A stretch of 64,000 bases of DNA from an uncultured SAR116 cluster alpha proteobacterium (lineage in GTDB: Bacteria; Pseudomonadota; Alphaproteobacteria; Puniceispirillales; Puniceispirillaceae): NCBI GenBank assembly GCA_902622515.1, contig CACNQE010000005.1, positions 1 to 64,000 on the forward strand, in the 5' to 3' direction. Made by a program: the position numbers and the translations under genes. The first letter of the stretch is position 1, and each line of letters opens with the position of its first letter. Shown here piece by piece: positions 56,001 to 64,000 of this stretch. The notes beneath the pieces were generated by a model. That model saw nothing but the letters and a program-made list of their open reading frames with translations, made no database searches and had not been told where the DNA came from.

Positions 56001-56412
56001 ACTATCTGAAGAAGAGGTAATAATGCTGTTTGGTGAGGTAAATTCTATCCTTCATCATAAGGAATGCAGCGATTTGTTTTCAAAAGATTCACTGGCTGAG
56101 GCAGCTATAATTGGTAAAATTGGAGAGCTGGAAATATCTGGGCAGATAGATAGATTGATTGTTACTGATACCCATATCAAAATAGCAGATTTCAAAACCG
56201 GACGACCCTCTGATAATCCGCCTCAGACTTATCTTCGTCAAATGGCGCTTTATATGGGGTTGCTAAAACAACTCTATCCAGACAGGTCATTTCATAGTTT
56301 TCTTATTTGGACACAAACAGGAGAAATCATGCCTCTTTTAAATGAGCAATTGAATGCTTGTCTAGATACCATAAAAGGTTCAAAAACATTTCAAGATTTA
56401 AATAAATTTTAA
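53032..56412 (+). CDS. addA: AddAB recombination complex, AddA helicase-nuclease
   Basis: A 1126-residue UvrD-type helicase plus nuclease. Motif I is SANAGTGKTRALTHRV (about 17-32), motif II VDEAQDTSPMQW, motif III GDYKQSIYSFQNADP, motif V TIHGSKGLEAPIIYLP and motif VI RLLYVALTRAEQ. The C-terminal RecB-family nuclease has GNLIHKLLE, GQIDRLIV and IADFKTGRPSD, with catalytic Asp and Lys kept. It begins inside the end of addB and repairs double-strand breaks with it. trxA follows. Confidence 0.96.
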   Translation: MMIDNSSLASDPKFSVFVSANAGTGKTRALTHRVFRLLLNGVKPDSILCVTYTKAAAAEMQQRLQNTLSRWAVCSESELISDLTEMSEPNPSQEKIQISRQLFARILDNEDGPRIETIHSFCQTILTRFPIEAGVPPGFDLITEFESNEILQRLLLELFSSPVSHIKQKLYFLAKFTDERTLCQYLIQILHKRDIIEKFATDPSSAGRFKEHLKTQIGCKSMAEFSSEKLSIIAQIKQLPFQKMADALNGGGKNDKEAALKIKRWAGLLPQQAEAEFFLLVDVFFSGSNPKTRIGTKVLRELYPELDGYISEAQRLILGYMQTQNGAYTAELSLNLLSLAAELYLSFQHQKFSRGVLDFDDLIFFTNRLLQKQQIHAWVRWKLETAIQHVLVDEAQDTSPMQWSVISNLLSEFFESEDEEPLPRTFFAVGDYKQSIYSFQNADPNVFIAKQAEIKEQADQYRKPFKQVSLSKSYRSSASILSFIDKVMQNERIIGVGNTYVPHGLHWTSLSGSVELWPVVESEKKQLKIPFMPIEMERIETAEVILAEKIALHIKALLGSGSDNILGRDVRPNDIMILVRQRDSFLANLRAALISARISVSPPDRIILQNQIEIQDLLALVDVCLSPEDDLQLASILKSPLLELQEDDLQELAIARGKASLFSRLKEYEKSECSKGLACRKLIEWRSRAGIQDVFSFFNQILIGDRLVDAFIQRLGIGVIESFNGFLQEILAFEKAGNLELSQFVRSFRDSQGTLLRDNSVAAHPQVRLLTIHGSKGLEAPIIYLPDMLTAKAPSDALTFSQEWIYWTENSNFAPSYITETRNAQKEKIKREDDRLLYVALTRAEQSLIIAGWEAPNRRVIKNSWYELLKDTISNDPACVDIDGILKLQFTPPTKTKKKEEPSIKQDQIIASVPDWYDQLPDTYAERKGAIIRPSEWQSDKQQSAPHKKGQLEALERGNLIHKLLERLPLFPEHVQETTAIRYIKKQMPKLSEEEVIMLFGEVNSILHHKECSDLFSKDSLAEAAIIGKIGELEISGQIDRLIVTDTHIKIADFKTGRPSDNPPQTYLRQMALYMGLLKQLYPDRSFHSFLIWTQTGEIMPLLNEQLNACLDTIKGSKTFQDLNKF

Positions 56413-56482
56413 AAAACTATTTGCCAATGGATATATTTATTACTAACTATTGAGAATTATTTTTAAACGCAAAGGAATTAGC

Positions 56483-56803
56483 ATGGCTACTAAACACTCA
56501 ACCGATTCTAATTTTGATACTGATGTGATAAAAGCAGCTGGACCAGTAGTTGTAGATTTTTGGGCTGAATGGTGTGGGCCTTGTCGCGCTATTAGTCCTG
56601 CGTTAGAAGAGATTTCAAATTCACTTGAAGGTCAAGTTGATATAGTTAAGGTAAATATAGATGATAATCCAGTAACTCCGCAAAGCTATGGGGTACGAGG
56701 AATTCCAACCTTATTAATGTTTAAGAATGGGGAAGTTGTCGCTGAGAAAATTGGCGCATTACCAAAATCCCAGTTAGAGCAATGGGTGAAGGAAAACCTA
56801 TAA
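56483..56803 (+). CDS. trxA: Thioredoxin
   Basis: A 106-residue thiol-disulfide reductant. The active site WCGPC is at 30-34, followed by PALEEIS, the buried Asp25 (VVVDFWAEW), KVNIDDNP, the cis-Pro loop GIPTLLMFKNGE and a normal C-terminus. An upstream TTG at 56450 keeps the frame open, but AAAGGA lies just before the ATG at 56483, and that gives a normal thioredoxin. It follows addA by 70 bases and converges on folC. Confidence 0.96.
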   Translation: MATKHSTDSNFDTDVIKAAGPVVVDFWAEWCGPCRAISPALEEISNSLEGQVDIVKVNIDDNPVTPQSYGVRGIPTLLMFKNGEVVAEKIGALPKSQLEQWVKENL

Positions 56804-56854
56804 TCCTTTATGGTAGCCTATCATAAGTTAGTTTAGGTTGTGTTTAACCAAATA

Positions 56855-58132
56855 TTATTCTGGCAGGGTATCATTTAATAGCAAAGCGTGCCCTGCTAAA
56901 TATAACGAACCACAAATCACCACAAATTCACTTTCACATGTGGCGGAGAGGGCCTCGCTTAAGCTTGATTTTGCGTTTGCTTTAATCCCTAAATCCTGAC
57001 AACCTTCTGATAACTCTTGGGCTGACAGACTAGTAACCTGCCCTGGTATAGTTATGGTAAATATCTCGCTAATAAGATTTTTTAAGGGCATAAAAATGTC
57101 ATCCGGTTTTCGAGTTTCTAACATCCCTGCAATGAGTGTCCATTTCTCATCGGTTATGTTTGCGAGAGAGGCCGCAAGAGCCGTTGCACTATGTGAATTA
57201 TGTGCACCGTCAATCCATATTGGTCTTTCACCACGGTAATTGAGTAATTTACCCTTATCGATGAATTGTACCCGTCCTGGCCATTTTGCGAACTCAATAC
57301 CAGAAAATAATCTATCATCCACAGGAGTGAAGTTATTACTATAGATAATGGATGCAGCTGCGAGGGCTGCATTTTGTATTTGATGAGGTCCAATTAGCGA
57401 GGGGGTTGGTAGCGTAAAAACCCTATCTTCACACTCTAGTTTTACCTCTCCTGTGCTTATCTGCTCCCAAATGAAATCAGCTCCCCCAAAAAAAATGGGC
57501 GCATTCATCTCTCTCGCTTTATTTTTGAGAGTTTCTTCAACCTCTTTAGTCTGGGAGGCACTAATTACGGGCACATTTTTTTTGATTATACCTGCTTTTT
57601 CACCGGCTATCTGTGTTAACTCAGAGCCCAGAAAATGCTCATGATCTCGTTCGATAGGAGTAATAATAGACGCTAATGGATTCTCGATCACATTTGTTGA
57701 GTCTAGTCTGCCACCAAGACCAGTCTCTAAGATAAGAAGGTCTGCAGGTATTCTTGCAAATGCCATAAAGGCAGCAACCGTTGTGATTTCGTAAAATGTA
57801 ATAGGTGTATTCTGGTTAAGCTTTTCTACCTCATCTAAAACTTTTAAAAGCGCCTCATCATCGATAAGGGTATTCGCAATTCGAATTCGTTCATTAAATC
57901 TGCATAAATGCGGCGAGGTATAACAATGCGTTTTGAGGCCAAGTTGCTTAGCGATAGCAAATAGATATGCACTAACTGACCCTTTTCCGTTAGTGCCTGC
58001 TATGTGAAATATAGGGGGCAAGTTCTGGTGTGGACTTCCAGCCTTTTTAAGGAGTTGATAGGTTCGTCCTAGCCCAAGGTCAATAAGTTTTGGGTGAAGA
58101 AGAGAGAGCCTTTCAAGGCTTTCTGACAGCAT
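56855..58132 (-). CDS. folC: Folylpolyglutamate/dihydrofolate synthase
   Basis: A 425-residue Mur-ligase fold enzyme joining glutamate to dihydropteroate and folates. The ATP loop HIAGTNGKGSVSAYLF, TSPHLCRFNERIRI, ETGLGGRLDSTNVI, ITPIERDHEHFLG (magnesium His) and IDGAHNSHSA are all present. The start is decided by AAGGAGG just before the ATG at 58132; an upstream TTG at 58147 would place that site in the coding region. In relatives accD lies between folC and trpA, but here 82 bases of spacer take its place. Confidence 0.95.
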   Translation of the reverse strand: MLSESLERLSLLHPKLIDLGLGRTYQLLKKAGSPHQNLPPIFHIAGTNGKGSVSAYLFAIAKQLGLKTHCYTSPHLCRFNERIRIANTLIDDEALLKVLDEVEKLNQNTPITFYEITTVAAFMAFARIPADLLILETGLGGRLDSTNVIENPLASIITPIERDHEHFLGSELTQIAGEKAGIIKKNVPVISASQTKEVEETLKNKAREMNAPIFFGGADFIWEQISTGEVKLECEDRVFTLPTPSLIGPHQIQNAALAAASIIYSNNFTPVDDRLFSGIEFAKWPGRVQFIDKGKLLNYRGERPIWIDGAHNSHSATALAASLANITDEKWTLIAGMLETRKPDDIFMPLKNLISEIFTITIPGQVTSLSAQELSEGCQDLGIKANAKSSLSEALSATCESEFVVICGSLYLAGHALLLNDTLPE

Positions 58133-58214
58133 AAGCACCTCCTTCAAATGTTTTACCGATATTCTTCTGCTATTTTCCTATTATCCACAAGTTATAATCG
58201 TATGATTGTTTTTA

Positions 58215-59039
58215 TTATGGTTTATGAGTAGATATCGCATCTGCAAGAGATCCAGTAAAATCACTCACTTTTTCGGAGGTTCTCTCAGCAGTTAAATTCT
58301 GCGCATTAGATTCTGCTATAATTTCTACTACTGCAGAGCCTACAATAGCGCCATCCCCTAGCGAGGCAATAAGTGCTGCCTGTTCTGCGGTTCTGATACC
58401 AAAACCAGTTACAACGGGTAAATTGCTAACCTGCTTTATCCTATTTATAGCGCTAGATATAGATTCCATCTGAGCAGATTTCGTGCCAGTAATACCAGCT
58501 ATTGAGACGTAATAAATAAAACCAGATGCCTTTTCCAAAACGAATGGCAATCTATCACCAAGGGTCGTAGGTGTGATTAGTCTGATAAAATCTAATTCTG
58601 AATTTTGGTTTAGATCACACAGCTCTGCATCTTCTTCGGGGGGAAGGTCTACTATGATAAGACCATCTACACCAGCTGCCTGTGAGTCTTTAAGAAATAG
58701 CTCAACACCATATCTATAAATAGGGTTGTAATACCCCATCAATATCAAAGGAGTATGGGGATGTTTTTTACGGAATTGAGAGGCGATTTCAAGACTACCT
58801 TCTAGGTTCATACCAGATTTTAAAGCACGCAGGCTTGCAGCCTGAATAGCTGGGCCATCCGCCATTGGATCAGAAAATGGCATGCCAAGTTCTATCATAT
58901 CAACGCCAGATCTAACCAGACCATCTAATATCTTTATGCTAGTATTGGTATCTGGGTCTCCCGCAGATACAAAAATACCCAAAACGCCTCGGTTTTCTTT
59001 TTTTGCTTTTGCAAAGCTTGCGGCTAATCTTTTGCTCAT
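58215..59039 (-). CDS. trpA: Tryptophan synthase alpha subunit
   Basis: A 274-residue TIM barrel that splits indole-3-glycerol phosphate. It has GIFVSAGDPD, the catalytic Glu in MIELGMPFSDPMADGPAIQ and Asp in GLIIVDLPPEE, and the phosphate-binding VVTGFGIRTAEQ and GAIVGSAVV. The frame is open to 59135, inside trpB, but the ATG at 59039 gives the ordinary start (MSKRLAASFAKAKKE) 31 bases after the trpB stop, with AAGGTCGAAG upstream. It is the last gene of trpF-trpB-trpA. Confidence 0.96.
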   Translation of the reverse strand: MSKRLAASFAKAKKENRGVLGIFVSAGDPDTNTSIKILDGLVRSGVDMIELGMPFSDPMADGPAIQAASLRALKSGMNLEGSLEIASQFRKKHPHTPLILMGYYNPIYRYGVELFLKDSQAAGVDGLIIVDLPPEEDAELCDLNQNSELDFIRLITPTTLGDRLPFVLEKASGFIYYVSIAGITGTKSAQMESISSAINRIKQVSNLPVVTGFGIRTAEQAALIASLGDGAIVGSAVVEIIAESNAQNLTAERTSEKVSDFTGSLADAISTHKP

Positions 59040-59070
59040 TTTATTTGCTTCGACCTTTATTTTGAGTTTC

Positions 59071-60294
59071 TTATAATAACCCGCGCTCATCCAGCTTAGG
59101 TAGCACTGTTTCAAGGTCTTTATCTCCGCGACCACACATATTAAGGATTACAATTTGTTCTTTATCCATCAATGGTAATTGTTTTGCCGCAAATGCGAGT
59201 GCATGTGATGGCTCAAGAGCAGGAATTATCCCTTCAAGCCTAGAGCATAACTGAAACTGAACCAACGCCTCTTCATCTGTCGCACTAACGTAATTAACAC
59301 GTCCTACATCATGAAGCCAGGAATGCTCTGGCCCAATGCCGGGGTAATCAAGACCAGCAGATATAGAATGAGCATCCACTATCTGTCCATCATCATTTTG
59401 TAATAAATAGGTTCGATTGCCATGTAAAACGCCTGGTTTTCCGCCAGTAAGGCTTGCAGCATGCATTCCGCTATCGAGTCCCTGACCCGCAGCTTCAACG
59501 CCAAAAATAGTAACATCAGTATTATCTAGAAATGGGTAAAACAGGCCAAGCGCGTTTGAACCACCGCCAATACAAGCAATAAGTGCGTCTGGCAATCGCC
59601 CTTCCGCTTCGAATAATTGCTCTTTTGCTTCTTTTCCAATGACGGACTGGAAGTTTCGAACCATTTCAGGATAGGGATGCGGGCCTGCAACTGTTCCAAT
59701 AATATAAAAATGGGTATCAGGGTGAGCTACCCAATAACGAAGTGCCTCGTTCATCGCGTCTTTCAATGTGGATGTGCCTGAGGTAACGGGATGCACAGTA
59801 GCCCCTAACAAACGCATCCTATCTACGTTTGGCTTTTGACGTTTAACATCCTCAGCTCCCATGAAGACCTCGCATTCGAGATTAAATAATGCGCATGCCG
59901 TTGCAGTAGCTACCCCATGTTGTCCAGCCCCTGTTTCAGCAATGATTTTTGTTTTTCCCATCTTTTTTGCGAGTAGTGCCTGGCCAAGCACATTATTAAT
60001 TTTGTGAGCGCCTGTATGATTTAGCTCGTCCCTTTTTAAGTATAATTTTGCTCCGCCATACTGCTTAGTAAGGTGTTCAGCAAAATATAAAGGAGATGGT
60101 CTGCCCACATAATGTTTTTGGTAATAAAGCAGTTCTGCATTAAAATCAGGATCTGTTATTACTTCTTTATAAGCAGTCTCAACCTGTAATATCAAAGGCA
60201 TTAATGTTTCTGCAACAAAACGGCCACCGTGAATGCCAAAACGTCCATTCTCATCTGGCATAGTCTTAAAGGAATTTTGTTTTATTTCATTCAT
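59071..60294 (-). CDS. trpB: Tryptophan synthase beta subunit
   Basis: A 407-residue PLP enzyme joining indole and serine. The Schiff-base lysine lies in [44 protein letters not shown] (cofactor phosphate loop), [15 protein letters not shown] and [10 protein letters not shown] are all standard. It forms an alpha2-beta2 channelled complex with TrpA. It follows trpF by about 74 bases; the gap holds a weak 6-bp hairpin at 60330-60348. Confidence 0.97.
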   Translation of the reverse strand: MNEIKQNSFKTMPDENGRFGIHGGRFVAETLMPLILQVETAYKEVITDPDFNAELLYYQKHYVGRPSPLYFAEHLTKQYGGAKLYLKRDELNHTGAHKINNVLGQALLAKKMGKTKIIAETGAGQHGVATATACALFNLECEVFMGAEDVKRQKPNVDRMRLLGATVHPVTSGTSTLKDAMNEALRYWVAHPDTHFYIIGTVAGPHPYPEMVRNFQSVIGKEAKEQLFEAEGRLPDALIACIGGGSNALGLFYPFLDNTDVTIFGVEAAGQGLDSGMHAASLTGGKPGVLHGNRTYLLQNDDGQIVDAHSISAGLDYPGIGPEHSWLHDVGRVNYVSATDEEALVQFQLCSRLEGIIPALEPSHALAFAAKQLPLMDKEQIVILNMCGRGDKDLETVLPKLDERGLL

Positions 60295-60368
60295 TACTAA
60301 ATTTACCTATTCACGACACATCATTAAAGGGCAAATTTTTATTTTGCCATTCTATTACCGTTTAGAGA

Positions 60369-61016
60369 TTAGCTCATTTTTGCAGACTGTACAAAGGCTG
60401 AAATCATAGAAGAGTCTTTTTTTCCTGCTATAATCTCAACTCCCGAAGATACGTCAACACCACTTGGCTTGCATACTGCAATAGCATGAGCGACATTATT
60501 TGGATTAAGCCCACCTGCAAGCATCCAAGGCAAATCACATTCAAAATCCTTCAGAAGAGACCAATCAAAGCGCTCTCCATTACCTCCTGGAGGTAAATTT
60601 GAAGAAGCTGTTGCATCAAAGAGTAACCAGTCCGTGCAATTGAAATATTGCTTACTTGCAATTATATCTATTTTATTTTTTACTCGGATTGCTTTAATTA
60701 CAGGAACCGCGTATTTTTGTCTAATTTCCTCAACTCTGAAAGGTGTTTCCGTTCCGTGAAGTTGCAAGATGTCGGCATTTGATGACGCAATTATGTTTGA
60801 TAATTCACCATTTGTTGGGTTAACACACAAAGCAACCTTTTTAAGGTTAGAATTAGAGTAATAGTTGTCATAATGTCCTGATAATTCTGATGCTTTTTCA
60901 AAAGTTAAATGTCTTGACGAATTTTTAAAAAAAACGAAGCCAATAAAATCTACTTTTGCTTTAATGCAAATATCGATTTCGACTGGTGTTTTTAGACCAC
61001 AAATTTTTACTTTCAT
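60369..61016 (-). CDS. trpF: Phosphoribosylanthranilate isomerase
   Basis: A 215-residue TIM-barrel isomerase of tryptophan synthesis. KICGLKTPVEID carries the catalytic Cys, IGFVFFKNSSRHL the early phosphate-side loop, LQLHGTET, LLFDATA with catalytic Asp, and LAGGLNPNNVAHA and GVDVSSGVE the phosphate site. It begins two bases after lapA ends. The genes for the other tryptophan steps (trpE, D, C) are not in the window. Confidence 0.95.
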   Translation of the reverse strand: MKVKICGLKTPVEIDICIKAKVDFIGFVFFKNSSRHLTFEKASELSGHYDNYYSNSNLKKVALCVNPTNGELSNIIASSNADILQLHGTETPFRVEEIRQKYAVPVIKAIRVKNKIDIIASKQYFNCTDWLLFDATASSNLPPGGNGERFDWSLLKDFECDLPWMLAGGLNPNNVAHAIAVCKPSGVDVSSGVEIIAGKKDSSMISAFVQSAKMS

Positions 61017-61018
61017 TT

Positions 61019-61411
61019 TTAGAAGCCTTGGGTAAACCCATTGAAAGGGCTATTAATTTGTTTATTATCATCAGAAGGTTGTTTTGTTGATTTTCTGAAT
61101 TCTAGATATTGGTCATTTTCAATTGTAGTATTAGTCCTTGTGCTAATTTGAACTTGTTTTTTCAATTTCATTGAAGTTCGATAGGACGAAAATGAATTAA
61201 GCCAAACTATTAAGGCTCCAGCGATTAATCCCGTCCCAAAGGAGAGCAATATTGCAAGCCATGTCACAATGATGAGCTTCCCAGATATGGGCCAAAAATA
61301 TAACGTAACTGACTGTGAATTAGAACCTACAAGAATAGCTAGTAAAATAACAAACAAGAGCAGAAATGTGAACCAAAAGAGTTTTGAAAAAAAATAAATA
61401 ATCTTAGACAT
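61019..61411 (-). CDS. lapA: LapA-domain (DUF1049) membrane protein
   Basis: A 130-residue inner-membrane protein. It has two hydrophobic helices (about 10-30 and 43-68) separated by SNSQSVTLYFWPISGKL, the LapA pattern, then a cytoplasmic basic tail. In E. coli LapA works with LapB in control of lipopolysaccharide synthesis; the alphaproteobacterial role is not known. It lies between ihfB and trpF, which is its usual place in these genomes. Its stop is two bases before trpF. Confidence 0.87.
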   Translation of the reverse strand: MSKIIYFFSKLFWFTFLLLFVILLAILVGSNSQSVTLYFWPISGKLIIVTWLAILLSFGTGLIAGALIVWLNSFSSYRTSMKLKKQVQISTRTNTTIENDQYLEFRKSTKQPSDDNKQINSPFNGFTQGF

Positions 61412-61449
61412 TTGTTGATTATGCCATTCTGATAAGATTTATGAATGTT

Positions 61450-61728
61450 CTATTTATTTAATCTATCCCTCATTCCCTTACCCATTTTGAAATAGGGAAC
61501 GTTTTTTCTTGCAACATCTACTGGTTCACCAGTGCGAGGGTTTCTTCCTTTCCGAGCTCCATGTTCTCTAACAGAAAATGCTCCAAAACCGCGTAGCTCT
61601 ATTCTGTCACCTTTTTCAAGCGAGGTGCAGATAGTTTCAAAAATTGTATTTACTATTCTTTCAATATCTCTATGGTATAGTTCTGGATTCTCAGTTGCTA
61701 ACATATTTATTAATTCAGATTTGGTCAT
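61450..61728 (-). CDS. ihfB: Integration host factor beta subunit
   Basis: A 92-residue DNA-bending protein of the HU/IHF family. It has [11 protein letters not shown], the core [20 protein letters not shown] and the DNA-intercalating arm [20 protein letters not shown]. The RGFGAFSVR and ARKNVPYFK sequences point to IhfB rather than HU. It binds with IhfA and acts in replication, recombination and promoter architecture. It lies downstream of rpsA after a terminator, so it probably has its own promoter. Confidence 0.94.
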   Translation of the reverse strand: MTKSELINMLATENPELYHRDIERIVNTIFETICTSLEKGDRIELRGFGAFSVREHGARKGRNPRTGEPVDVARKNVPYFKMGKGMRDRLNK

Positions 61729-61825
61729 TGTAAACTAACCTTATGCTTATTTAATACATCTACACGAATATTATTTTAAATTTTTATTTTTTCTTAAAAT
61801 CGTACTTGAGCTTTTTAAAAATGGC

Positions 61826-61858
61826 AAAAAAAACCTCACCAGATGTGAGATTTTTTTT
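61826..61858 (-). terminator. Intrinsic terminator after rpsA
   Basis: The leftward reading gives CTCAC, loop ATCTG and GTGAG, then G and a run of eight T. The stem is short, but A and T runs on both sides make it usable in either direction. It sits 30-60 bases after the rpsA stop and separates rpsA from ihfB. Confidence 0.75.
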
Positions 61859-61888
61859 ATTTTTTTTAAAAAAATAAGTGATTGTTTT

Positions 61889-63604
61889 CTATTCAGGAGA
61901 AGTATCTTCTTTCTTCGCTAGTGCTGCTCCAAGAATATCACCAAGGCTAGCACCGCTATCCGACGAGCCGAATTCAGCCATAGCTTGCTTTTCTTCAGCC
62001 ATCTCACGAACTTTGATTGATAACGTTAATTTATTGTTTTTACTATCAATTTGAGAAATTATAGCGTCAACTTTTTCATCAACAGCGAAACGTTCCACCC
62101 TTTGTTCTGACCTATCTCGCGCAAGATCACTGCGTTTAATAAAACCGGAAAGTGAGTCTCCCACACGGACTTCAAGACCTTGTTCCGTTACAGCTGTGAT
62201 AACACACGTAACAGCATCACCTTTTTTAACTTTTTCAGCAGCGTCAGCGGCTGGGTTGCTTGTTAATTGCTTGATTCCCAGTGAAATACGTTCTTTTTCT
62301 AGATCGATATCTAAGATTTTTGCTTCAATATTGTCGCCTTTTTTAAACCCCTCCAAGACTTCTTCACCAGATGAAGACCATGAGATATCTGATAAATGCA
62401 CAAGGCCATCAATGTCGTCAGTGAGACCAACAAACAGTCCAAATTCAGTGATGTTATTTATTTCGCCCTTAATCACATCCCCTATGTTGTTATTAGTGTC
62501 AAATTCTTCCCAAGGGTTATCAGTGGCTTGTTTTAGACCAAGAGATATACGTCGTTTCGTTAAATCAACCTCTAACACAACGACTTCAACTTCTTGACTA
62601 GTGGAAACAATTTTTCCCGGATGTATATTTTTTTTCGTCCAACTCATTTCAGACACATGCACGAGTCCTTCGACGCCATCATCTAATTCAACAAATGCTC
62701 CGTAATCGGTGATGTTCGTAACCCTGCCATTTAAACGAGTCCCAGTTTTAAACTTCTCGATTGCATTTTCCCACGGATCGCTTTGAAGCTGTTTCATTCC
62801 AAGAGAAATTCGTTGCGTTTCCTCATTGAACCTAATTACTTGAACATCAACTGTTTGGCCAACTTTAAGTGCTTCAGATGGATGATTTATTCTTCGCCAA
62901 GCGATGTCAGTAACGTGCAACAAACCGTCAACACCACCTAAATCAACGAAAGCACCGTAGTCAGTTATGTTCTTGACTACGCCTTTTAACTTTTGGCCTT
63001 CAACCAAGTTAGATACTAACTCACTTCGCGCCTCTGCGCGGGATTCTTCCAATACAGCTCTTCTAGAAACAACGATATTACCCCGGCGCCTATCAATTTT
63101 TAGTATTTGAAAAGGTTGTGGAGCACCCATCAGTGCGTTAACATCATTAATAGGCCGGATATCAACCTGGCTTCCAGGCAAAAATGCGGTGGCACCTGAT
63201 AAATCGACAGTGAAGCCTCCCTTAACTCTTCCGAATATCACCCCTGTAACACGCTCTTGGGCTTCAAATGCACGTTCTAGGATAACCCATGCTTCTTCTC
63301 TTCTGGCCTTCTCTCGGCTCAAAAGTGCCTGCCCGTCCTTATCTTCCATTCTTTCAACATAGACCTCTACGTTATCACCAACTTGTAATTCTGGATCTTG
63401 GCCTGGTGCTGTAAATTCTTTTAGGGGAATTCGCCCCTCGGATTTGAGGCCAACGTCAATTATTGCATGTTCCGCTTCAATCGCAATGATTTTACCTTTA
63501 ACTACACTACCTTCAATTGAAGTGCTTTCTGAAAAACTCTCAGCTAGCAAATCAGCAAAACTCTCTTCGACGAGTAAATTTTCGTCATCTTTTTGGTTTG
63601 ACAA
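61889..63604 (-). CDS. rpsA: 30S ribosomal protein S1
   Basis: A 571-residue protein with six S1 RNA-binding repeats. Their starts show as VVKGKIIAIEAEHAIIDVG, VTGVIFGRVKGGFTVDLSG, LKGVVKNITDYGAFVDLGG, LNGRVTNITDYGAFVELDD, IKGEINNITEFGLFVGLTD and VTCVITAVTEQGLEVRVGD. S1 holds mRNA leaders on the 30S subunit. The length and Asp/Glu-rich ends are normal for alphaproteobacteria. It lies directly downstream of cmk, as is common, and ends at a strong terminator. Confidence 0.98.
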   Translation of the reverse strand: MSNQKDDENLLVEESFADLLAESFSESTSIEGSVVKGKIIAIEAEHAIIDVGLKSEGRIPLKEFTAPGQDPELQVGDNVEVYVERMEDKDGQALLSREKARREEAWVILERAFEAQERVTGVIFGRVKGGFTVDLSGATAFLPGSQVDIRPINDVNALMGAPQPFQILKIDRRRGNIVVSRRAVLEESRAEARSELVSNLVEGQKLKGVVKNITDYGAFVDLGGVDGLLHVTDIAWRRINHPSEALKVGQTVDVQVIRFNEETQRISLGMKQLQSDPWENAIEKFKTGTRLNGRVTNITDYGAFVELDDGVEGLVHVSEMSWTKKNIHPGKIVSTSQEVEVVVLEVDLTKRRISLGLKQATDNPWEEFDTNNNIGDVIKGEINNITEFGLFVGLTDDIDGLVHLSDISWSSSGEEVLEGFKKGDNIEAKILDIDLEKERISLGIKQLTSNPAADAAEKVKKGDAVTCVITAVTEQGLEVRVGDSLSGFIKRSDLARDRSEQRVERFAVDEKVDAIISQIDSKNNKLTLSIKVREMAEEKQAMAEFGSSDSGASLGDILGAALAKKEDTSPE

Positions 63605-63795
63605 TAAAAATCTCCGTGGGATGCTATTTTATAGGTATGTAACCTTTTATATTCTTGGCTGGTTTCAAGATTTTACCCGTCTAAACGTCCTCGATTTATA
63701 TTCAGAGGCGGATATTATTCAAATAGCAATTAAAGTTCCAGCAATTATTGAGTAAATTGTTAGGCACGGTTTAGAAAAATGCCAAACGACGTAAA

Positions 63796-64000
63796 TTAGC
63801 CTTTAATGTAATTTAACGCAATTTGCAAGACTTCATCCGCATTTAGTGCAGAACTATCGATAAAAAATGCATCTGGGACCCGTTTTAACGGTGCTATACG
63901 CCTTGTCTGATCTGCTTTATCACGCTTGATTAAATCGTTAAGAATAGTCTCCTCTTGAATTTCAGCGCTTAAACTTTTCAATTCAGCATACCTTCTTTTA
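63796..64000 (-). CDS. cmk: Cytidylate kinase, C-terminal part (truncated by the window end)
   Basis: The last 67 codons or so of a leftward gene entering from the right edge. RYAELKSLSAEIQEETIL, then RDKADQTRRIAPLKRVPDAF and IDSSALNADEVL, are the end of bacterial CMP kinase, including the Arg-rich lid (RDKADQTR). The N-terminal Walker A lies outside. It phosphorylates CMP and dCMP. The order cmk-rpsA-ihfB is a common proteobacterial arrangement, and 191 bases separate it from rpsA. Confidence 0.92.
   Translation of the reverse strand, partial: KRRYAELKSLSAEIQEETILNDLIKRDKADQTRRIAPLKRVPDAFFIDSSALNADEVLQIALNYIKG

Noticed and set aside
60330-60348. Hairpin between trpF and trpB as a terminator or attenuator
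   Set aside because: The 6-bp stem is mostly A-T, with no T run after it on the coding strand and no leader peptide.

Overview
The window reads as chromosomal DNA of an AT-rich alphaproteobacterium, most likely a free-living marine lineage (a low-GC SAR116-like relative is my guess, not a proof). The evidence is gene order. It carries chvI-chvG-rapZ-ahcY-tsaE-addB-addA-trxA facing folC-trpA-trpB-trpF-lapA-ihfB-rpsA-cmk, and a 55-residue NDUFS6-type zinc-finger gene directly before polA. These are alphaproteobacterial arrangements, although several usual members are missing (hprK, the EIIA/HPr genes, amgK/murU, accD). No phage, insertion sequence, CRISPR array or rRNA is visible. There is one tRNA, Arg(CCG).

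Layout. 1-4740: leftward accessory genes for nonulosonic (sialic-type) acid synthesis (a CBS-NeuB fusion running off the left edge, and NeuA), a GFA-family protein, an MFS carrier, a puzzling protein that looks like a very divergent ribosome recycling factor, and an SMR transporter. 4957-6512: two small cyclic-nucleotide-binding-fold proteins facing an MBL-fold hydrolase. 6695-10202: methylmalonate-semialdehyde dehydrogenase, aldose epimerase and an LpxH-like phosphoesterase. 10492-14685: an ABC-2 exporter, a Lys-rich tail-anchored protein, and a tungstate/molybdate-type permease plus ATPase with no binding protein. 14737-22788: a fused 5-oxoprolinase, a cysteine-free Sir2-like protein followed by a broken HD-domain gene, an Lrp regulator divergent from an O-acetylhomoserine sulfhydrylase, the C-terminal scrap of an HI0933-type flavoprotein, and a YczE-like membrane protein.

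22813-36824 is the metabolic centrepiece, a purine uptake and oxidation locus. A leftward operon encodes a BMP-type ABC importer (ATPase, two permeases, binding protein) followed by 8-oxoguanine deaminase. A rightward xdhA-xdhB-xdhC operon makes xanthine dehydrogenase and its maturation factor. uraH-puuD, a pseudoazurin and uraD carry urate to allantoin. PuuD has a cytochrome c tail, and the pseudoazurin gene converges on it, so the copper protein is a plausible electron carrier. The TupBC pair could supply metal oxyanion for the molybdoenzyme.

37023-41102: small or single genes (a CxxC protein, a methyltransferase, a desaturase, tRNA-Arg, a lone ABC-2 ATPase) separated by AT-rich spacers with hairpins. 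41361-64000: mostly conserved core genes for DNA replication and repair (polA, addAB), two-component signalling (chvIG), the methyl cycle (ahcY), tRNA modification (tsaE), redox (trxA), folate (folC), tryptophan synthesis (trpFBA), envelope (lapA), nucleoid (ihfB), translation (rpsA) and the C-terminal end of cmk.

Two pseudogenes (HD-domain gene and HI0933 remnant), a possibly lost tupA and several trimmed syntenic blocks suggest ongoing gene loss. All calls are from reading translations by eye; no database search was run.
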